Source of the DNA: Paenibacillus senegalensis JC66
GTDB taxonomy: Bacteria; Bacillota; Bacilli; Paenibacillales; NBRC-103111
Reading direction: 5' to 3'
Assembly (NCBI RefSeq): GCF_000285515.1
Contig: NZ_HE610957.1
Coordinates: 718,858 to 782,857 of the forward strand
DNA length: 64,000 nt
Position numbers and translations under genes: made by a program. The notes below the pieces were generated by a model. It was not told the DNA's origin. It ran no database searches and saw only the letters and a list, made by a program, of their open reading frames with translations. Of the stretch, positions 53,099-61,436 are shown piece after piece (position 1 is the first letter of the stretch; every line of letters begins with the position of its first letter).

Positions 53099-53839
53099 TT
53101 AATCCTGTTCATTTGCCTGCCACTCCTCCAGCCACTGCCTTTCCTCATCATTTAAGCGCTCAGGGCGAATCAGATCCGGGCGGCGCTTGAATGTGCGATA
53201 CAAGGACTGCTTCCTGCGCCACGCTTCAATCTGACTGTGATGACCGGACAGAAGTACTGGCGGCACTTCCCAATCACGAAATTTGGCCGGCCGTGTATAG
53301 TGAGGATATTCCAGCAGTCCGGTACTGAAAGAATCAGTCTGCGCCGAAGATTCGTTGCCGAGCACACCGGGAAGAAGCCGGACAACACTGTCAATGACAG
53401 CCATTGCCGGAATTTCTCCTCCGGTAAGCACATAATCTCCTATGGACAGCTCGTCTGTCACCAAGTGCTCACGTATTCTTTCATCATATCCTTCGTAATG
53501 GCCGCATATAAAAATAAGCCGTTCCTGCTTGGCGAGCTCCTCCGCCTTAGCTTGATTAAAGGTCTCGCCTTGCGGGCACATCAAAATAACCCGGGGGGCT
53601 TCCCCGTCCCCTGCGGTCAATGCCTCTACAGCCAAAAAAACCGGCTCCGCTTTAAGCACCATACCGCCCCCTCCGCCATAAGGATAATCGTCAACGGTAT
53701 TGTGCTTGTTATGGGCATAATCGCGGAAGTTAACCGTTTGGAAGCTCACGAGTCCTTTGTCGCTGGCTTTTCCTAATATGCTTGATTGAAAGACGCCGGT
53801 AAACATTTCCGGAAATAGCGTTAGTACATCTATTTTCAT
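53099..53839 (-). CDS. trmD: tRNA (guanine-37-N1)-methyltransferase TrmD
   Basis: 246 residues. SPOUT knot motifs are visible: [34 protein letters not shown], and [26 protein letters not shown] (in parts). The N-terminal [13 protein letters not shown] is diagnostic. It makes m1G37, which prevents +1 frameshifting. It overlaps rimM by four bases. Confidence 0.98.
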   Translation of the reverse strand: MKIDVLTLFPEMFTGVFQSSILGKASDKGLVSFQTVNFRDYAHNKHNTVDDYPYGGGGGMVLKAEPVFLAVEALTAGDGEAPRVILMCPQGETFNQAKAEELAKQERLIFICGHYEGYDERIREHLVTDELSIGDYVLTGGEIPAMAVIDSVVRLLPGVLGNESSAQTDSFSTGLLEYPHYTRPAKFRDWEVPPVLLSGHHSQIEAWRRKQSLYRTFKRRPDLIRPERLNDEERQWLEEWQANEQD

Positions 53840-54378
53840 AAGTCCAACAAACCTTCCATCAGCCGAATAGTAATGACCTGCTGCGGCAAATCGACGTCAA
53901 GCACAACATCATCAATGTAAGGGATAAGCAGCGGCCTATTTTTTCCTCCCGGAGACACCTGGGTACGCTCGACTACCCATACGTCATTGGCGCCCGGGGA
54001 AAGAATCTCACTAACCTGCCCCAGCTCTTCGCCATCTTCTGTAAGGACACGGCAGCCTATAATTTGATGATGATAGTATTCCCCCGGCTCCAGCTCGGAT
54101 AACTCCGACTCGGCAATTTTTAATCGCCAACCCTTATATTTTTGCACCTCATTAATATCATTCCAGTCGTTCAATTTGATGAGAAAGACGTTTTTCTGCT
54201 GTCTTGCAGACGTCACCTCAACCGGAATGTGTTGGTCTGAATGCTCATCAGTCAACACCAGCTTGCTGCCTTTTGCAAACCGAATGTCGGCGAAGTCGGT
54301 AGAAGGAACGACTTTCAGCTCCCCCCTAATGCCATGTGTGTTCACAATTTTGCCTACATTATATAATTTGCTTTCCAT
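53836..54378 (-). CDS. rimM: 16S rRNA processing / 30S maturation factor RimM
   Basis: 180 residues. The N-terminal RimM barrel ([18 protein letters not shown]) and the C-terminal PRC-like barrel ([48 protein letters not shown] in parts) are complete. It aids 30S head assembly around S19. GGGAGG lies upstream of ATG 54378. Confidence 0.97.
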   Translation of the reverse strand: MESKLYNVGKIVNTHGIRGELKVVPSTDFADIRFAKGSKLVLTDEHSDQHIPVEVTSARQQKNVFLIKLNDWNDINEVQKYKGWRLKIAESELSELEPGEYYHHQIIGCRVLTEDGEELGQVSEILSPGANDVWVVERTQVSPGGKNRPLLIPYIDDVVLDVDLPQQVITIRLMEGLLDL

Positions 54379-54593
54379 TAGCTTCTTGCCTCCCGGATTT
54401 ATTCATTTGAAGTGGTACAAATTCTTTTCTTCAAGCTATATGTATATCGCACTGGCCTCTTCCGAACCTCACGCATTTAAGCGCTGCTTAATTATTTATT
54501 GTACACCAAACAGCTATGCTTAAAAAATTAATCCAACACGAAGAAAAGGGTCAGGTTGTGTACCCTTCCCTTTTCTCATCTGGGGACGGTCTG

Positions 54594-54824
54594 TCAAGAA
54601 ACAATCTCGACAGACACCCTTTTATTTTCTTTCACAGCTGCAGATGTTACAACGGTTCGTAAAGCCTTAGCAATCCGTCCCTGCTTTCCGATCACTTTGC
54701 CCACATCGGAAGGATGGACAGAAAGCTCGTAAACCGTTGCGTGTTCTGCTTCGGTCACTTTCACCGAAACGTCTTCAGGATGATCAACCAGTGCCTTGGC
54801 AATAACGGATATGAGCTCTTTCAT
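54594..54824 (-). CDS. khpA: KH-domain RNA-binding protein KhpA (YlqC)
   Basis: 76 residues, a single type-II KH domain with the GxxG loop in VIGKQGRIAKALRTVV. In several Firmicutes it pairs with KhpB/Jag and affects cell size and division. It lies between rpsP and rimM; the small ylqD gene often found after it is not present in the 215-base gap that follows. Confidence 0.95.
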   Translation of the reverse strand: MKELISVIAKALVDHPEDVSVKVTEAEHATVYELSVHPSDVGKVIGKQGRIAKALRTVVTSAAVKENKRVSVEIVS

Positions 54825-54844
54825 AGCGTTACCTCCGAACAGAA

Positions 54845-55117
54845 TTATTTCTGCTGCCGAAGCTCGTGGAATTTAGTCATGATCCCTGCTTTGCTGAACA
54901 AGCTGCGTACAGTGTCGGATGCTTGCGCACCGTTTTGAAGCCATTTCAAAGCTTTCTCTTCGTCGATTTTTACATCAGCCGGTTGAGTAAGCGGGTTGTA
55001 AGTTCCGATCTCTTCGATAAAACGTCCATCACGCGGAGAGCGGGAATCGGAAACGACGAGACGATAGAAAGGCGCCTTGTGGGCTCCCATCCGTTTCAAA
55101 CGAATACGTACTGCCAT
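54845..55117 (-). CDS. rpsP: 30S ribosomal protein S16
   Basis: 90 residues from ATG 55117 (AGGAGG upstream); upstream in-frame codons are not part of the family. [34 protein letters not shown] and the [19 protein letters not shown] stretch (in parts) match S16. It is the third gene of the ylxM-ffh operon. Confidence 0.98.
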   Translation of the reverse strand: MAVRIRLKRMGAHKAPFYRLVVSDSRSPRDGRFIEEIGTYNPLTQPADVKIDEEKALKWLQNGAQASDTVRSLFSKAGIMTKFHELRQQK

Positions 55118-55227
55118 GTCTGCTTTCACCTCCTTGCCAAAGTTCATCGGGTATTCTATGACCATCATAAGAATGATCTTATAATATTGGATTGATCTAT
55201 ACTGTAACCGGAGCCGAACAGATGCTA

Positions 55228-56607
55228 TTAACCGAAAGGAAATTTGAAGTTTTTGCCCATTTTGCCTTTCAAGCCCTTCATTCCGCCCTTTGGTCCCTTA
55301 GGTCCCATCATTCCGGAAAGCTGCTTCATCATTTTGCGCATGTCTTCAAACTGCTTGATCAGCCGGTTCACTTCTTGAACGGAATTGCCGCTGCCGAGAG
55401 CAATCCTTTTGCGGCGGCTGGCGTTCAGCAATTCGGGCTGGCGTTTCTCCTCGGTCGTCATGGATTTGACAATCGCCTCAATACGAGCCATTTTGCGATC
55501 GTCAATCTTGACATCTTTCATCCCCTTCACTTTGTTCATGCCGGGGATCATCTCCATAATCTGATCCAGAGGGCCAAGCTTCTTCATCTGATCCATCTGC
55601 TCAAGGAAATCCTCAAACGTAAACTCCGCATTGCGAAGCTTTTTCTCCATTTCCTTAGCTTTTTCTTCATCAATAGTGGAGCGCGCTTTATCGATCAGAG
55701 TAAGCATATCGCCCATGCCCAGAATCCGCGAGGCCATCCGGTCAGGATGGAAAGGCTCCAGACCGTCAAGCTTTTCACCGATACCGGCGAACTTGATCGG
55801 ACAACCTGTAACAGCCTTGATCGAAATTGCCGCTCCGCCCCGGGTATCCCCATCGAGCTTAGTAAGCACCACTCCGGTGAGCTGCAGCTCCTTATGGAAA
55901 TTCTCGGCAACATTGACTGCGTCCTGCCCTGTCATCGCGTCCACTACGAGCAAGGTTTCATGAGGCTCCACTTCCGCACTGATTTGCTTCAGCTCTGTCA
56001 TCAGCGCTTCATCTACGTGAAGCCGTCCGGCGGTATCAATAAGGACATAATCGTGGCCGTTTTCCTTCGCCTGACGCACGCCTTCGCGGGCAATATCAAC
56101 CGGATTGGCCTGATCTCCCATCGTAAATACAGGGGCGTTGAGCTGTTCCCCAAGCACCTGCAGCTGCTTGATTGCAGCCGGCCGATAAATGTCACAAGCT
56201 ACTAAGAGCGGCTTATGATTTTGCTTCTGCAGCATTTTGGCCAGCTTGCCTGTCAGCGTTGTTTTACCGGCACCCTGCAGCCCTGCCATCATAATAATCG
56301 TCGGCGGCTTGTTCGCCCTTGCCAGCTTGCTCTGGGTTCCACCCATCAGCTCGGTCAATTCTTTATTTACAATTTCAACAACGACCATGCCCGGAGTAAA
56401 GCTCTTGAGCACTTCCTGGCCGATGGCACGCTCTTTTACTTTGCCTATAAACTGCTTGACTACTTTAAAGTTTACGTCTGCTTCCAGTAAAGCAAGTCTA
56501 ACTTCACGGAGGGCTTCGTTTACGTCATCCTCTGTCAGCTTGCCTCTTCCCTTCAGCTTGCTGAAAACATTTTGCAGTCGGCTTGTAAGTCCCTCAAATG
56601 CCACCAT
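55228..56607 (-). CDS. ffh: Signal recognition particle GTPase Ffh
   Basis: 459 residues. The N domain (about 1-85) is followed by the G domain with G1 [15 protein letters not shown] (near residue 107), [12 protein letters not shown] and [12 protein letters not shown], and then by the Met-rich M domain (about 300-440, with the [19 protein letters not shown] tail). It binds signal peptides and 4.5S RNA and hands ribosomes to FtsY, encoded about 4 kb away. It is preceded by its usual regulator-like partner gene ylxM. Confidence 0.98.
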   Translation of the reverse strand: MVAFEGLTSRLQNVFSKLKGRGKLTEDDVNEALREVRLALLEADVNFKVVKQFIGKVKERAIGQEVLKSFTPGMVVVEIVNKELTELMGGTQSKLARANKPPTIIMMAGLQGAGKTTLTGKLAKMLQKQNHKPLLVACDIYRPAAIKQLQVLGEQLNAPVFTMGDQANPVDIAREGVRQAKENGHDYVLIDTAGRLHVDEALMTELKQISAEVEPHETLLVVDAMTGQDAVNVAENFHKELQLTGVVLTKLDGDTRGGAAISIKAVTGCPIKFAGIGEKLDGLEPFHPDRMASRILGMGDMLTLIDKARSTIDEEKAKEMEKKLRNAEFTFEDFLEQMDQMKKLGPLDQIMEMIPGMNKVKGMKDVKIDDRKMARIEAIVKSMTTEEKRQPELLNASRRKRIALGSGNSVQEVNRLIKQFEDMRKMMKQLSGMMGPKGPKGGMKGLKGKMGKNFKFPFG

Positions 56608-56684
56608 CCCACCTCCCGAAACTATAACTGCTTGTCTGTTTGTTAAATGTCTATCCTGCGGGTAAGGAAGATTGATTCAATCCG

Positions 56685-57035
56685 TTAGTCTATAGTGTAC
56701 AATTGTTGTAAGAGCGGTTCAACCCGCTTGCGCATAAGCGGGTCAGCTTCCTCAATTGCTTTAGCGAGCTGTTCCAGATAGCGCCCGCGCTGTTCGTGCT
56801 TGTGCAGGAGATGAAGCTTGCTCTCATAGTCCTCCAGCATTTGCTCGGCGCGTTTAATATGTTCATATACAGCCTGACGACTGATGCTGTATTCCGCAGC
56901 GATCTCTCCAAGTGAGTAATCATCACGGAAGTAGCAGGCCAGAAAAGTTCTTTGCTTTTCTGTCAACAATCCGGCATAAAAATCGAATAACAGATTCATT
57001 CGGTTTGTCTTATCCAATGGATTCATATCGGGCAT
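56685..57035 (-). CDS. ylxM: YlxM/UPF0122 helix-turn-helix protein
   Basis: 116 residues. A sigma-70 region-4-like helix-turn-helix ([27 protein letters not shown] in parts) sits at about 35-70, followed by a coiled helical tail. YlxM stimulates or modulates the SRP GTPase in streptococci; the ylxM-ffh pairing is strongly conserved. ATG 57035 has GGGGG eight bases upstream. Confidence 0.95.
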   Translation of the reverse strand: MPDMNPLDKTNRMNLLFDFYAGLLTEKQRTFLACYFRDDYSLGEIAAEYSISRQAVYEHIKRAEQMLEDYESKLHLLHKHEQRGRYLEQLAKAIEEADPLMRKRVEPLLQQLYTID

Positions 57036-57348
57036 TCAGCATACCCCCGTTAAGGTAAAACACTTGACACTGACCTCAACTATTTTACTTTACAACTTCT
57101 GCCGTGTCAACATCTTCTCCTTGACAGCTTTTTTTAAAAAATGAACGTCTATTACTGCAAACTTCTTTCCATACTAAAAGAACCCTGCAAAGTGAGCATC
57201 AGGGTTTCCATCGAAAATCACCTCGAAAGGCACACGCTATTTGCACAGAAGCTTAATACAGGTACTTTGCGGGACCCCCAAAAATAACTCGCGAAGGGTT
57301 TTGCTTATCCGTAACTTGACTATTTTAGTACTCAGGGAGGCTCTTAAT
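57036..57348. other. Divergent gap between ylxM and the universal stress gene
   Basis: About 310 bases. It holds the strong minus-strand promoter of the ylxM-ffh operon (57082-57110) and a small inverted repeat (AACCCTG...CAGGGTT, 57181-57211). On the plus strand a weak TTGCTT-17-TTTAGT pair (57301-57329) could serve the stress gene. Confidence 0.55.
57082..57110 (-). promoter_or_regulatory. Sigma-A promoter of the ylxM-ffh-rpsP operon
   Basis: On the minus strand TTGACA (57105-57110), exactly 17 bases, then TAAAAT (57082-57087), about 45 bases before the ylxM start. It is the strongest promoter match in the window. Confidence 0.88.
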
Positions 57349-57756
57349 ATGTATAGAAAAATTTTGGTTGCCATTGATGGATCGCACCATTCTTTGAAAG
57401 CATGTGAGCACACGCTGGAGCTGGCAGAACGTTTTCCGGGAGCTACCGTCTATCTGCTTCATGTGATAGGTATCCGCGAAGGGCTCGAGGGTGAGGTGTC
57501 CACTGAGCTGCTTGACGAAATGATGGCTATCATGAAGCCTTTTCTCAAACTCGGCAGGGAAAAAGGCATTACTTGCGAGACTCTTTTTTTGCATGGGGAA
57601 GCGGGTCCCATTATTATTGAACACGCCGAACAAAACAGCTTCGATTTAATTGTAATGGGGAGCAGAGGTCTGGGCTCGCTTAAGGAATTGGTGCTCGGGA
57701 GCGTGAGTCAAAAAGTAATAAAACACGTCCGATGTCCGGTTATGATCGTCAAGTAA
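57349..57756 (+). CDS. Universal stress protein, UspA family
   Basis: 135 residues from ATG 57349 (GGGAGG nine bases upstream); the open frame upstream is not part of the family. The UspA fold is clear: YRKILVAIDGSHHSLKACEHTLELA (in parts) and the C-terminal ATP-binding loop IVMGSRGLGSLKELVLGSVSQKVI. The Gly-X2-Gly-X9-Gly-Ser pattern suggests it binds ATP. The physiological role is unknown. It is monocistronic, next to the divergent ylxM. Confidence 0.94.
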   Translation: MYRKILVAIDGSHHSLKACEHTLELAERFPGATVYLLHVIGIREGLEGEVSTELLDEMMAIMKPFLKLGREKGITCETLFLHGEAGPIIIEHAEQNSFDLIVMGSRGLGSLKELVLGSVSQKVIKHVRCPVMIVK

Positions 57757-57914
57757 GGGATAAAAACATCCCCTCCTTCCCAAACTAAGGAAAAGAATGC
57801 TTTCCCTTTATTGTTAGTCTATTGGCGGGTGGAGCTAGACAACAATAAGTACTTGCAGTGCGTAAATACAGCTTTGTAAGGGAAAGCCGGGTTTTGAGGG
57901 AGGAACCATGTTCA

Positions 57915-58754
57915 ATGAAATACTTTTCGAAGCGTCTCGTGTGGTCAGCTGCACTGCTGCTATTCATAATCACTGCCGTCTTTACCGGTAAGCCATGGCT
58001 TGAGCCAAGTCAGAATTCCGTCATCACCGTTCAAGCTAAGCCAAAGAGTGAACCGACAGTAAAAAATGAAGAAGCAGAACAAACGATAAGTGAATTAAGG
58101 GCAAAATATCCGACCGATTTTCTCCTTAGCGGTCCGGCCCACAACAAGCAGGTGGCATTAACATTCGATGATGGTCCTGATCAACGCTTTACCCCGCAGG
58201 TGCTTGATATCCTAAAGCAGTACGACGTGAAGGCTACCTTCTTTCTTATTGGCTATAAGGCAGAAAACAATCCCCAAATCGTTCGCCGGATTCAAGAAGA
58301 AGGACACATTATAGGCAACCATTCCTATAATCATCCTAATTTTCCAAAATTGCCAACATCTTTATTTGAGCAGCAAACTGAGCGGACCCAATCTATTTTG
58401 AGCTCTTTGATCGGTTATGAGCCCAGTTTGCTTAGGCCGCCTTATGGAGCGATCAATGAAGAGCAGTTGAAATGGGCCATCTCCAAACATTTTCTTGTCG
58501 TTAATTGGGATGTAGATTCCTTGGATTGGAAAGGACTTCACCCGGATGAAATTAAAGCCAACGTGCTTGACAACGTTCATCCCGGCGCTATTGTGCTTCA
58601 ACATTCCGCAGGCGGCCATGGCCAGGATTTGTCTGCTACCGTTCAAGCGCTGCCTGCCATCATCGAAAGCCTGCAGAAAGACAACTATGAATTGGTCACA
58701 GTTCCGCAGCTGCTGAACATAGATGCGAGCATAAATACAGACATAAGCAAATAG
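57915..58754 (+). CDS. Membrane-anchored polysaccharide deacetylase (NodB-like)
   Basis: 279 residues from ATG 57915; GGGAGG is 11 bases upstream. An N-terminal membrane anchor or signal (about 8-24) is followed by a Lys/Glu-rich stalk. The NodB domain shows motif 1 LTFDDGPDQ (catalytic base and metal Asp), motif 2 HSYNHP (metal His pair), motif 3 RPPYGAINEEQL, and the later VNWDVDSLDW and IVLQHSAGG motifs. It probably de-N-acetylates peptidoglycan or another wall or exopolysaccharide. It converges end to end with the sulfotransferase region, whose extended frame stops one base after this stop codon. Confidence 0.94.
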   Translation: MKYFSKRLVWSAALLLFIITAVFTGKPWLEPSQNSVITVQAKPKSEPTVKNEEAEQTISELRAKYPTDFLLSGPAHNKQVALTFDDGPDQRFTPQVLDILKQYDVKATFFLIGYKAENNPQIVRRIQEEGHIIGNHSYNHPNFPKLPTSLFEQQTERTQSILSSLIGYEPSLLRPPYGAINEEQLKWAISKHFLVVNWDVDSLDWKGLHPDEIKANVLDNVHPGAIVLQHSAGGHGQDLSATVQALPAIIESLQKDNYELVTVPQLLNIDASINTDISK

Positions 58755-58877
58755 TTACGGCTTCTTTTTCATAAAGCGCTCAAACTCAACCTTTTCCAGC
58801 CGGCCCAGAGCATCCAGTTTTTCCTCCAGCTGCTGCAGCATCTCTTCGTACAAGAGGTGATCCAGGTCGGTCAGCTA
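58755..58877 (-). other. In-frame continuation of the sulfotransferase beyond a TAG codon
   Basis: After the TAG at 58875-58877 the same frame stays open for 39 codons to TAA at 58755. It encodes LTDLDHLLYEEMLQQLEEKL... and a basic end (FMKKKP). The LD..LY.. pattern after the last domain strand is how many sulfotransferases of this class end, so the tail was coding until recently, or still is by readthrough. A single-base change (TAG from AAG or CAG) would explain it. Confidence 0.75.
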
Positions 58878-59501
58878 TTGAATCCGGCTGATAACTTCAC
58901 TCGGGTAGCTGTCTGCTGCTGGTCTGGATGGAGTGACATTGTAATTTTTAAAGTGAACTCTACCCCAGGAGAAGCTTTTCTTCATCAGAAACACGCTTTC
59001 CTTGAATCGCTCAACTATGCCGGTAACAGCAAAATAGCGGTTGAGATTGCTTCTTGCTTCCCGCAAATCGGTCTTCCTCATTCTTGAAAGCTGCCTCGTT
59101 TGCGGGTTGCAAATATTCCAGTGTGTTATCGGATGCTCGATAAATTCAGATAATGTCATAGGATGAACTAGCTTATGAAGTGGATGTCCAGGTTGGCGGC
59201 GAATGTAATGATAGTGAGAGATAACTTGCTCGGTTGGTTTTCGGAGCATGGTCACATACTTCGTTGACTTAGGAAGATAGTCCTTTACTTCCATAGAAAG
59301 ATGACCGTTTACCCACTTGATTTTAGAACCCGGGGAAGTGATCTGATCGACAAATGGAGGCAGCTGGGCTGGAAAAGCAGCAGGATCCATAACCTCGAGA
59401 CTAGCTACTCCTTCCGGATATTGCTGTTTAATAATCTCACGAAGTGTGGTTCCGGCAGTTTTCGGAATATGAATATAGACAATCAGTTTCGTCTCGTTCA
59501 T
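58875..59501 (-). CDS. PAPS-dependent sulfotransferase-like protein, truncated by TAG
   Basis: 208 residues to the first stop. The 5'-phosphosulfate loop is YIHIPKTAGTTLRE (Lys14 as the likely catalytic base or PAPS contact), and the 3'-phosphate site is the MLRKPTEQVISHYHYIRR stretch; together they define the carbohydrate sulfotransferase superfamily. GGAGGGG precedes ATG 59501, 13 bases after cysC, so donor synthesis and transfer are co-transcribed. The acceptor could be a surface polysaccharide, glycolipid or small molecule. The reading frame continues after TAG for 39 codons. Whether the 208-residue form folds and works is uncertain. Confidence 0.85.
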   Translation of the reverse strand: MNETKLIVYIHIPKTAGTTLREIIKQQYPEGVASLEVMDPAAFPAQLPPFVDQITSPGSKIKWVNGHLSMEVKDYLPKSTKYVTMLRKPTEQVISHYHYIRRQPGHPLHKLVHPMTLSEFIEHPITHWNICNPQTRQLSRMRKTDLREARSNLNRYFAVTGIVERFKESVFLMKKSFSWGRVHFKNYNVTPSRPAADSYPSEVISRIQ

Positions 59502-59514
59502 ACTAACCCCTCCA

Positions 59515-60057
59515 TTAAGACTTTGATCCGGTGTAAAGCAGTTGTCTCCTTTGCAGCAGAGCTATCACTTCACGTGCTCCTTCCTCAGGCGTGCACTGCT
59601 CTGTGTCCAGAATTAAATCCGGATGCTCGGGTTCCTCATACGGATCCGTTACGCCGGAGAAGGCTTGAATCTCCCCTGCAAGTGATTTGCGGTAGAGGCC
59701 CTTAACGTCCCTCCTTATGCATTCCTCCAATGAGCTTTTTACATAAATTTCGATATAAGGATCCAGTTTTTCTCTCAAATAACTGTGCATGGAGCGGTAG
59801 GGCGTTATAAATGAGGCCAGCACCGTTATCCGATGCCGTGACAACAAACCTGCCACATAAGCCGCCCTCTCTATATTGGTATGTCTGTCCTGCCGGGTAA
59901 ATCCCAAGTCAGAGGCCAGATGTTTTCTAAACGTATCTCCGTCAAGAGCTTCAACTGAAATACTGAGCGCGTGCAGCATTTTCTCCACTTCCCGGCTTAG
60001 TGTTGTCTTGCCCGATCCTGACAAGCCTGTAAACCAAACAACGGGTCCATTCTGCAT
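59515..60057 (-). CDS. cysC: Adenylyl-sulfate (APS) kinase CysC
   Basis: 180 residues. Walker A GLSGSGKTT lies at residues 11-19; DGDTFRKHL, the FTRQDRHTNIERAAYVA loop, and KGLYRKSLAGEIQAFSGVTDPYE (in parts) are all APS kinase signatures. At the usual ISPYR motif this protein has ITPYR, with Thr in place of the commonly conserved Ser. It makes PAPS from APS and ATP. It is co-transcribed with a sulfotransferase; no ATP sulfurylase or PAPS reductase gene is nearby, so APS must come from elsewhere in the genome. AAGGAGATG precedes the start. Confidence 0.95.
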   Translation of the reverse strand: MQNGPVVWFTGLSGSGKTTLSREVEKMLHALSISVEALDGDTFRKHLASDLGFTRQDRHTNIERAAYVAGLLSRHRITVLASFITPYRSMHSYLREKLDPYIEIYVKSSLEECIRRDVKGLYRKSLAGEIQAFSGVTDPYEEPEHPDLILDTEQCTPEEGAREVIALLQRRQLLYTGSKS

Positions 60058-60374
60058 GTTCTCATCTCCTTTTTAAACGAGGCAAGATGCTGCCAACTGT
60101 GACTAGTATCGTCCAGACCTGGAATTTTCTCAAATTTTCAATCTTTGTTTATATTACTTTATGATTCTCTCTACTATATGATTTTTCTCTCCTTGTGGAG
60201 TGGACGAAATGTAAATATCCTGCTCCAATTTTCTTCCCACACCTTTCAGACATGTCCTTCCTTATTAGAAAAACCGCTCCCACACAGCCCGCGGGAACGG
60301 TTTTTGCCCTCTCCATAATTTGGTGAATGGGGAATGGCATCGTGAAATTAGGACCTGAACTTTTCACAGCCTGA
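60058..60374. other. Gap between cysC and ftsY
   Basis: About 315 bases. It holds the ftsY terminator (60268-60305) and, nearer cysC, an AT-rich stretch (60120-60190) that should contain the cysC promoter. I see TATAAA/TAATAT-like -10 candidates but no good -35. A 72-codon open frame across it is not supported. Confidence 0.5.
60268..60305. terminator. Bidirectional terminator downstream of ftsY
   Basis: AAAAACCGCTCCC, an 11-base loop, and GGGAACGGTTTTT form a 13-position stem with one mismatch, flanked by T runs on both strands. It would stop ftsY transcription about 70 bases past its stop. Confidence 0.85.
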
Positions 60375-61376
60375 TCAGGACTGCTCCTGCCCTTCTGCTA
60401 TTTCCTCTGTGACAAGTCCGGCAAACAAAGCGTGCACAAACTGCTCCGAGTTAAACGGCTCGAGATCGTCGATTTTTTCACCAAGTCCGACGAATTTAAC
60501 CGGAATATTCATTTCCTGGCGGATAGCAATGACAATCCCGCCTTTGGCTGTGCCATCAAGCTTGGTCAGGATGAGCCCGGTCAAGCCTGTTTTATCACCA
60601 AACAGCTTAGCCTGGTTCAGTGCATTCTGACCAGTGGTAGCATCCAGAACGAGCAAAACCTCATGAGGCGCATCCGGCACTTCACGCTGAATGACGCGAT
60701 AAATTTTGTTAAGCTCCTCCATCAAATTGACCTTGTTCTGCAAGCGTCCAGCTGTATCGCATAGCAAAATATCGACTCCCCGGTTTTTCGCCGCTTTAAT
60801 CGCATCAAACATTACCGCAGCCGGATCCGATCCCGCCTGCTGTTTGATGACCTCTACACCGGCGCGCTCTCCCCACACTTCCAGCTGCTCGATCGCCCCG
60901 GCGCGGAATGTATCTCCTGCTGCCAGCATCACCTTTTTACCCTGCTGCTTGTAGCGATGTGCCAGCTTGCCAATGGAAGTCGTTTTGCCGACCCCGTTAA
61001 CGCCGACAAACAGAAAGATCGTAAGATCATTATCGGACATTCGCACCGAACTATCCTGGTCTCCGCGCAGCAGATTAACCAGCTTCTCGGATAAAACCGG
61101 TCTAAGCTCGGCAGCATCCTCGATTTTCCGTTTGCGTACCTCGGCACGCAAATCATCAATTAAATCCATTACCGTTGTCACGCCAACGTCAGCGCCGATC
61201 AGGATTTCTTCCAGTTCTTCATAAAATTCTTCGTCAATTTTTTTGCGGCGGATGATCAAATCCTCCACTTTTTCGATAAAAGCATCTCTTGTTTTGCTCA
61301 GTCCGTCTTTAAACTTGTTGGTGACGGCCTCCGTTTGCTTGGAAATGCTCTCTTTTAATTTTTTAAAAAAGCTCAT
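60375..61376 (-). CDS. ftsY: SRP receptor GTPase FtsY
   Basis: 333 residues. The N-terminal acidic A domain is short; the basic amphipathic start (MSFFKKLKESISKQTEAV) serves membrane binding. The NG domain has G1 VGVNGVGKTTSIGKLAH, AAGDTFRAGAIEQL, LCDTAGRLQN and TKLDGTAKGG. It docks Ffh-ribosome complexes to the membrane. The smc-ftsY order is conserved in Firmicutes; it starts 60 bases after the smc stop. Confidence 0.98.
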   Translation of the reverse strand: MSFFKKLKESISKQTEAVTNKFKDGLSKTRDAFIEKVEDLIIRRKKIDEEFYEELEEILIGADVGVTTVMDLIDDLRAEVRKRKIEDAAELRPVLSEKLVNLLRGDQDSSVRMSDNDLTIFLFVGVNGVGKTTSIGKLAHRYKQQGKKVMLAAGDTFRAGAIEQLEVWGERAGVEVIKQQAGSDPAAVMFDAIKAAKNRGVDILLCDTAGRLQNKVNLMEELNKIYRVIQREVPDAPHEVLLVLDATTGQNALNQAKLFGDKTGLTGLILTKLDGTAKGGIVIAIRQEMNIPVKFVGLGEKIDDLEPFNSEQFVHALFAGLVTEEIAEGQEQS

Positions 61377-61436
61377 CTGCTGGCCTCCCTCTTATACCGC
61401 TTTTTATCTTCATACCTTAACCCCAATGCCCCGGTC

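Noticed and set aside
55192-56205. 337-codon open frame on the plus strand
   Set aside because: It lies antisense to ffh; His/Leu-rich translation typical of a shadow frame.
58875-58877. TAG as pyrrolysine codon
   Set aside because: No pyl genes or PYLIS-like element are seen and the protein is not a methylamine methyltransferase; mutation or error is simpler.
60156-60182. Sporulation (sigma-E-like) promoter upstream of cysC
   Set aside because: A CATAAAGT-like -10 is present, but spacing to any suitable -35 element is wrong.
60149-60367. 72-codon open frame between cysC and ftsY
   Set aside because: It runs across a strong bidirectional terminator and has no recognisable features.
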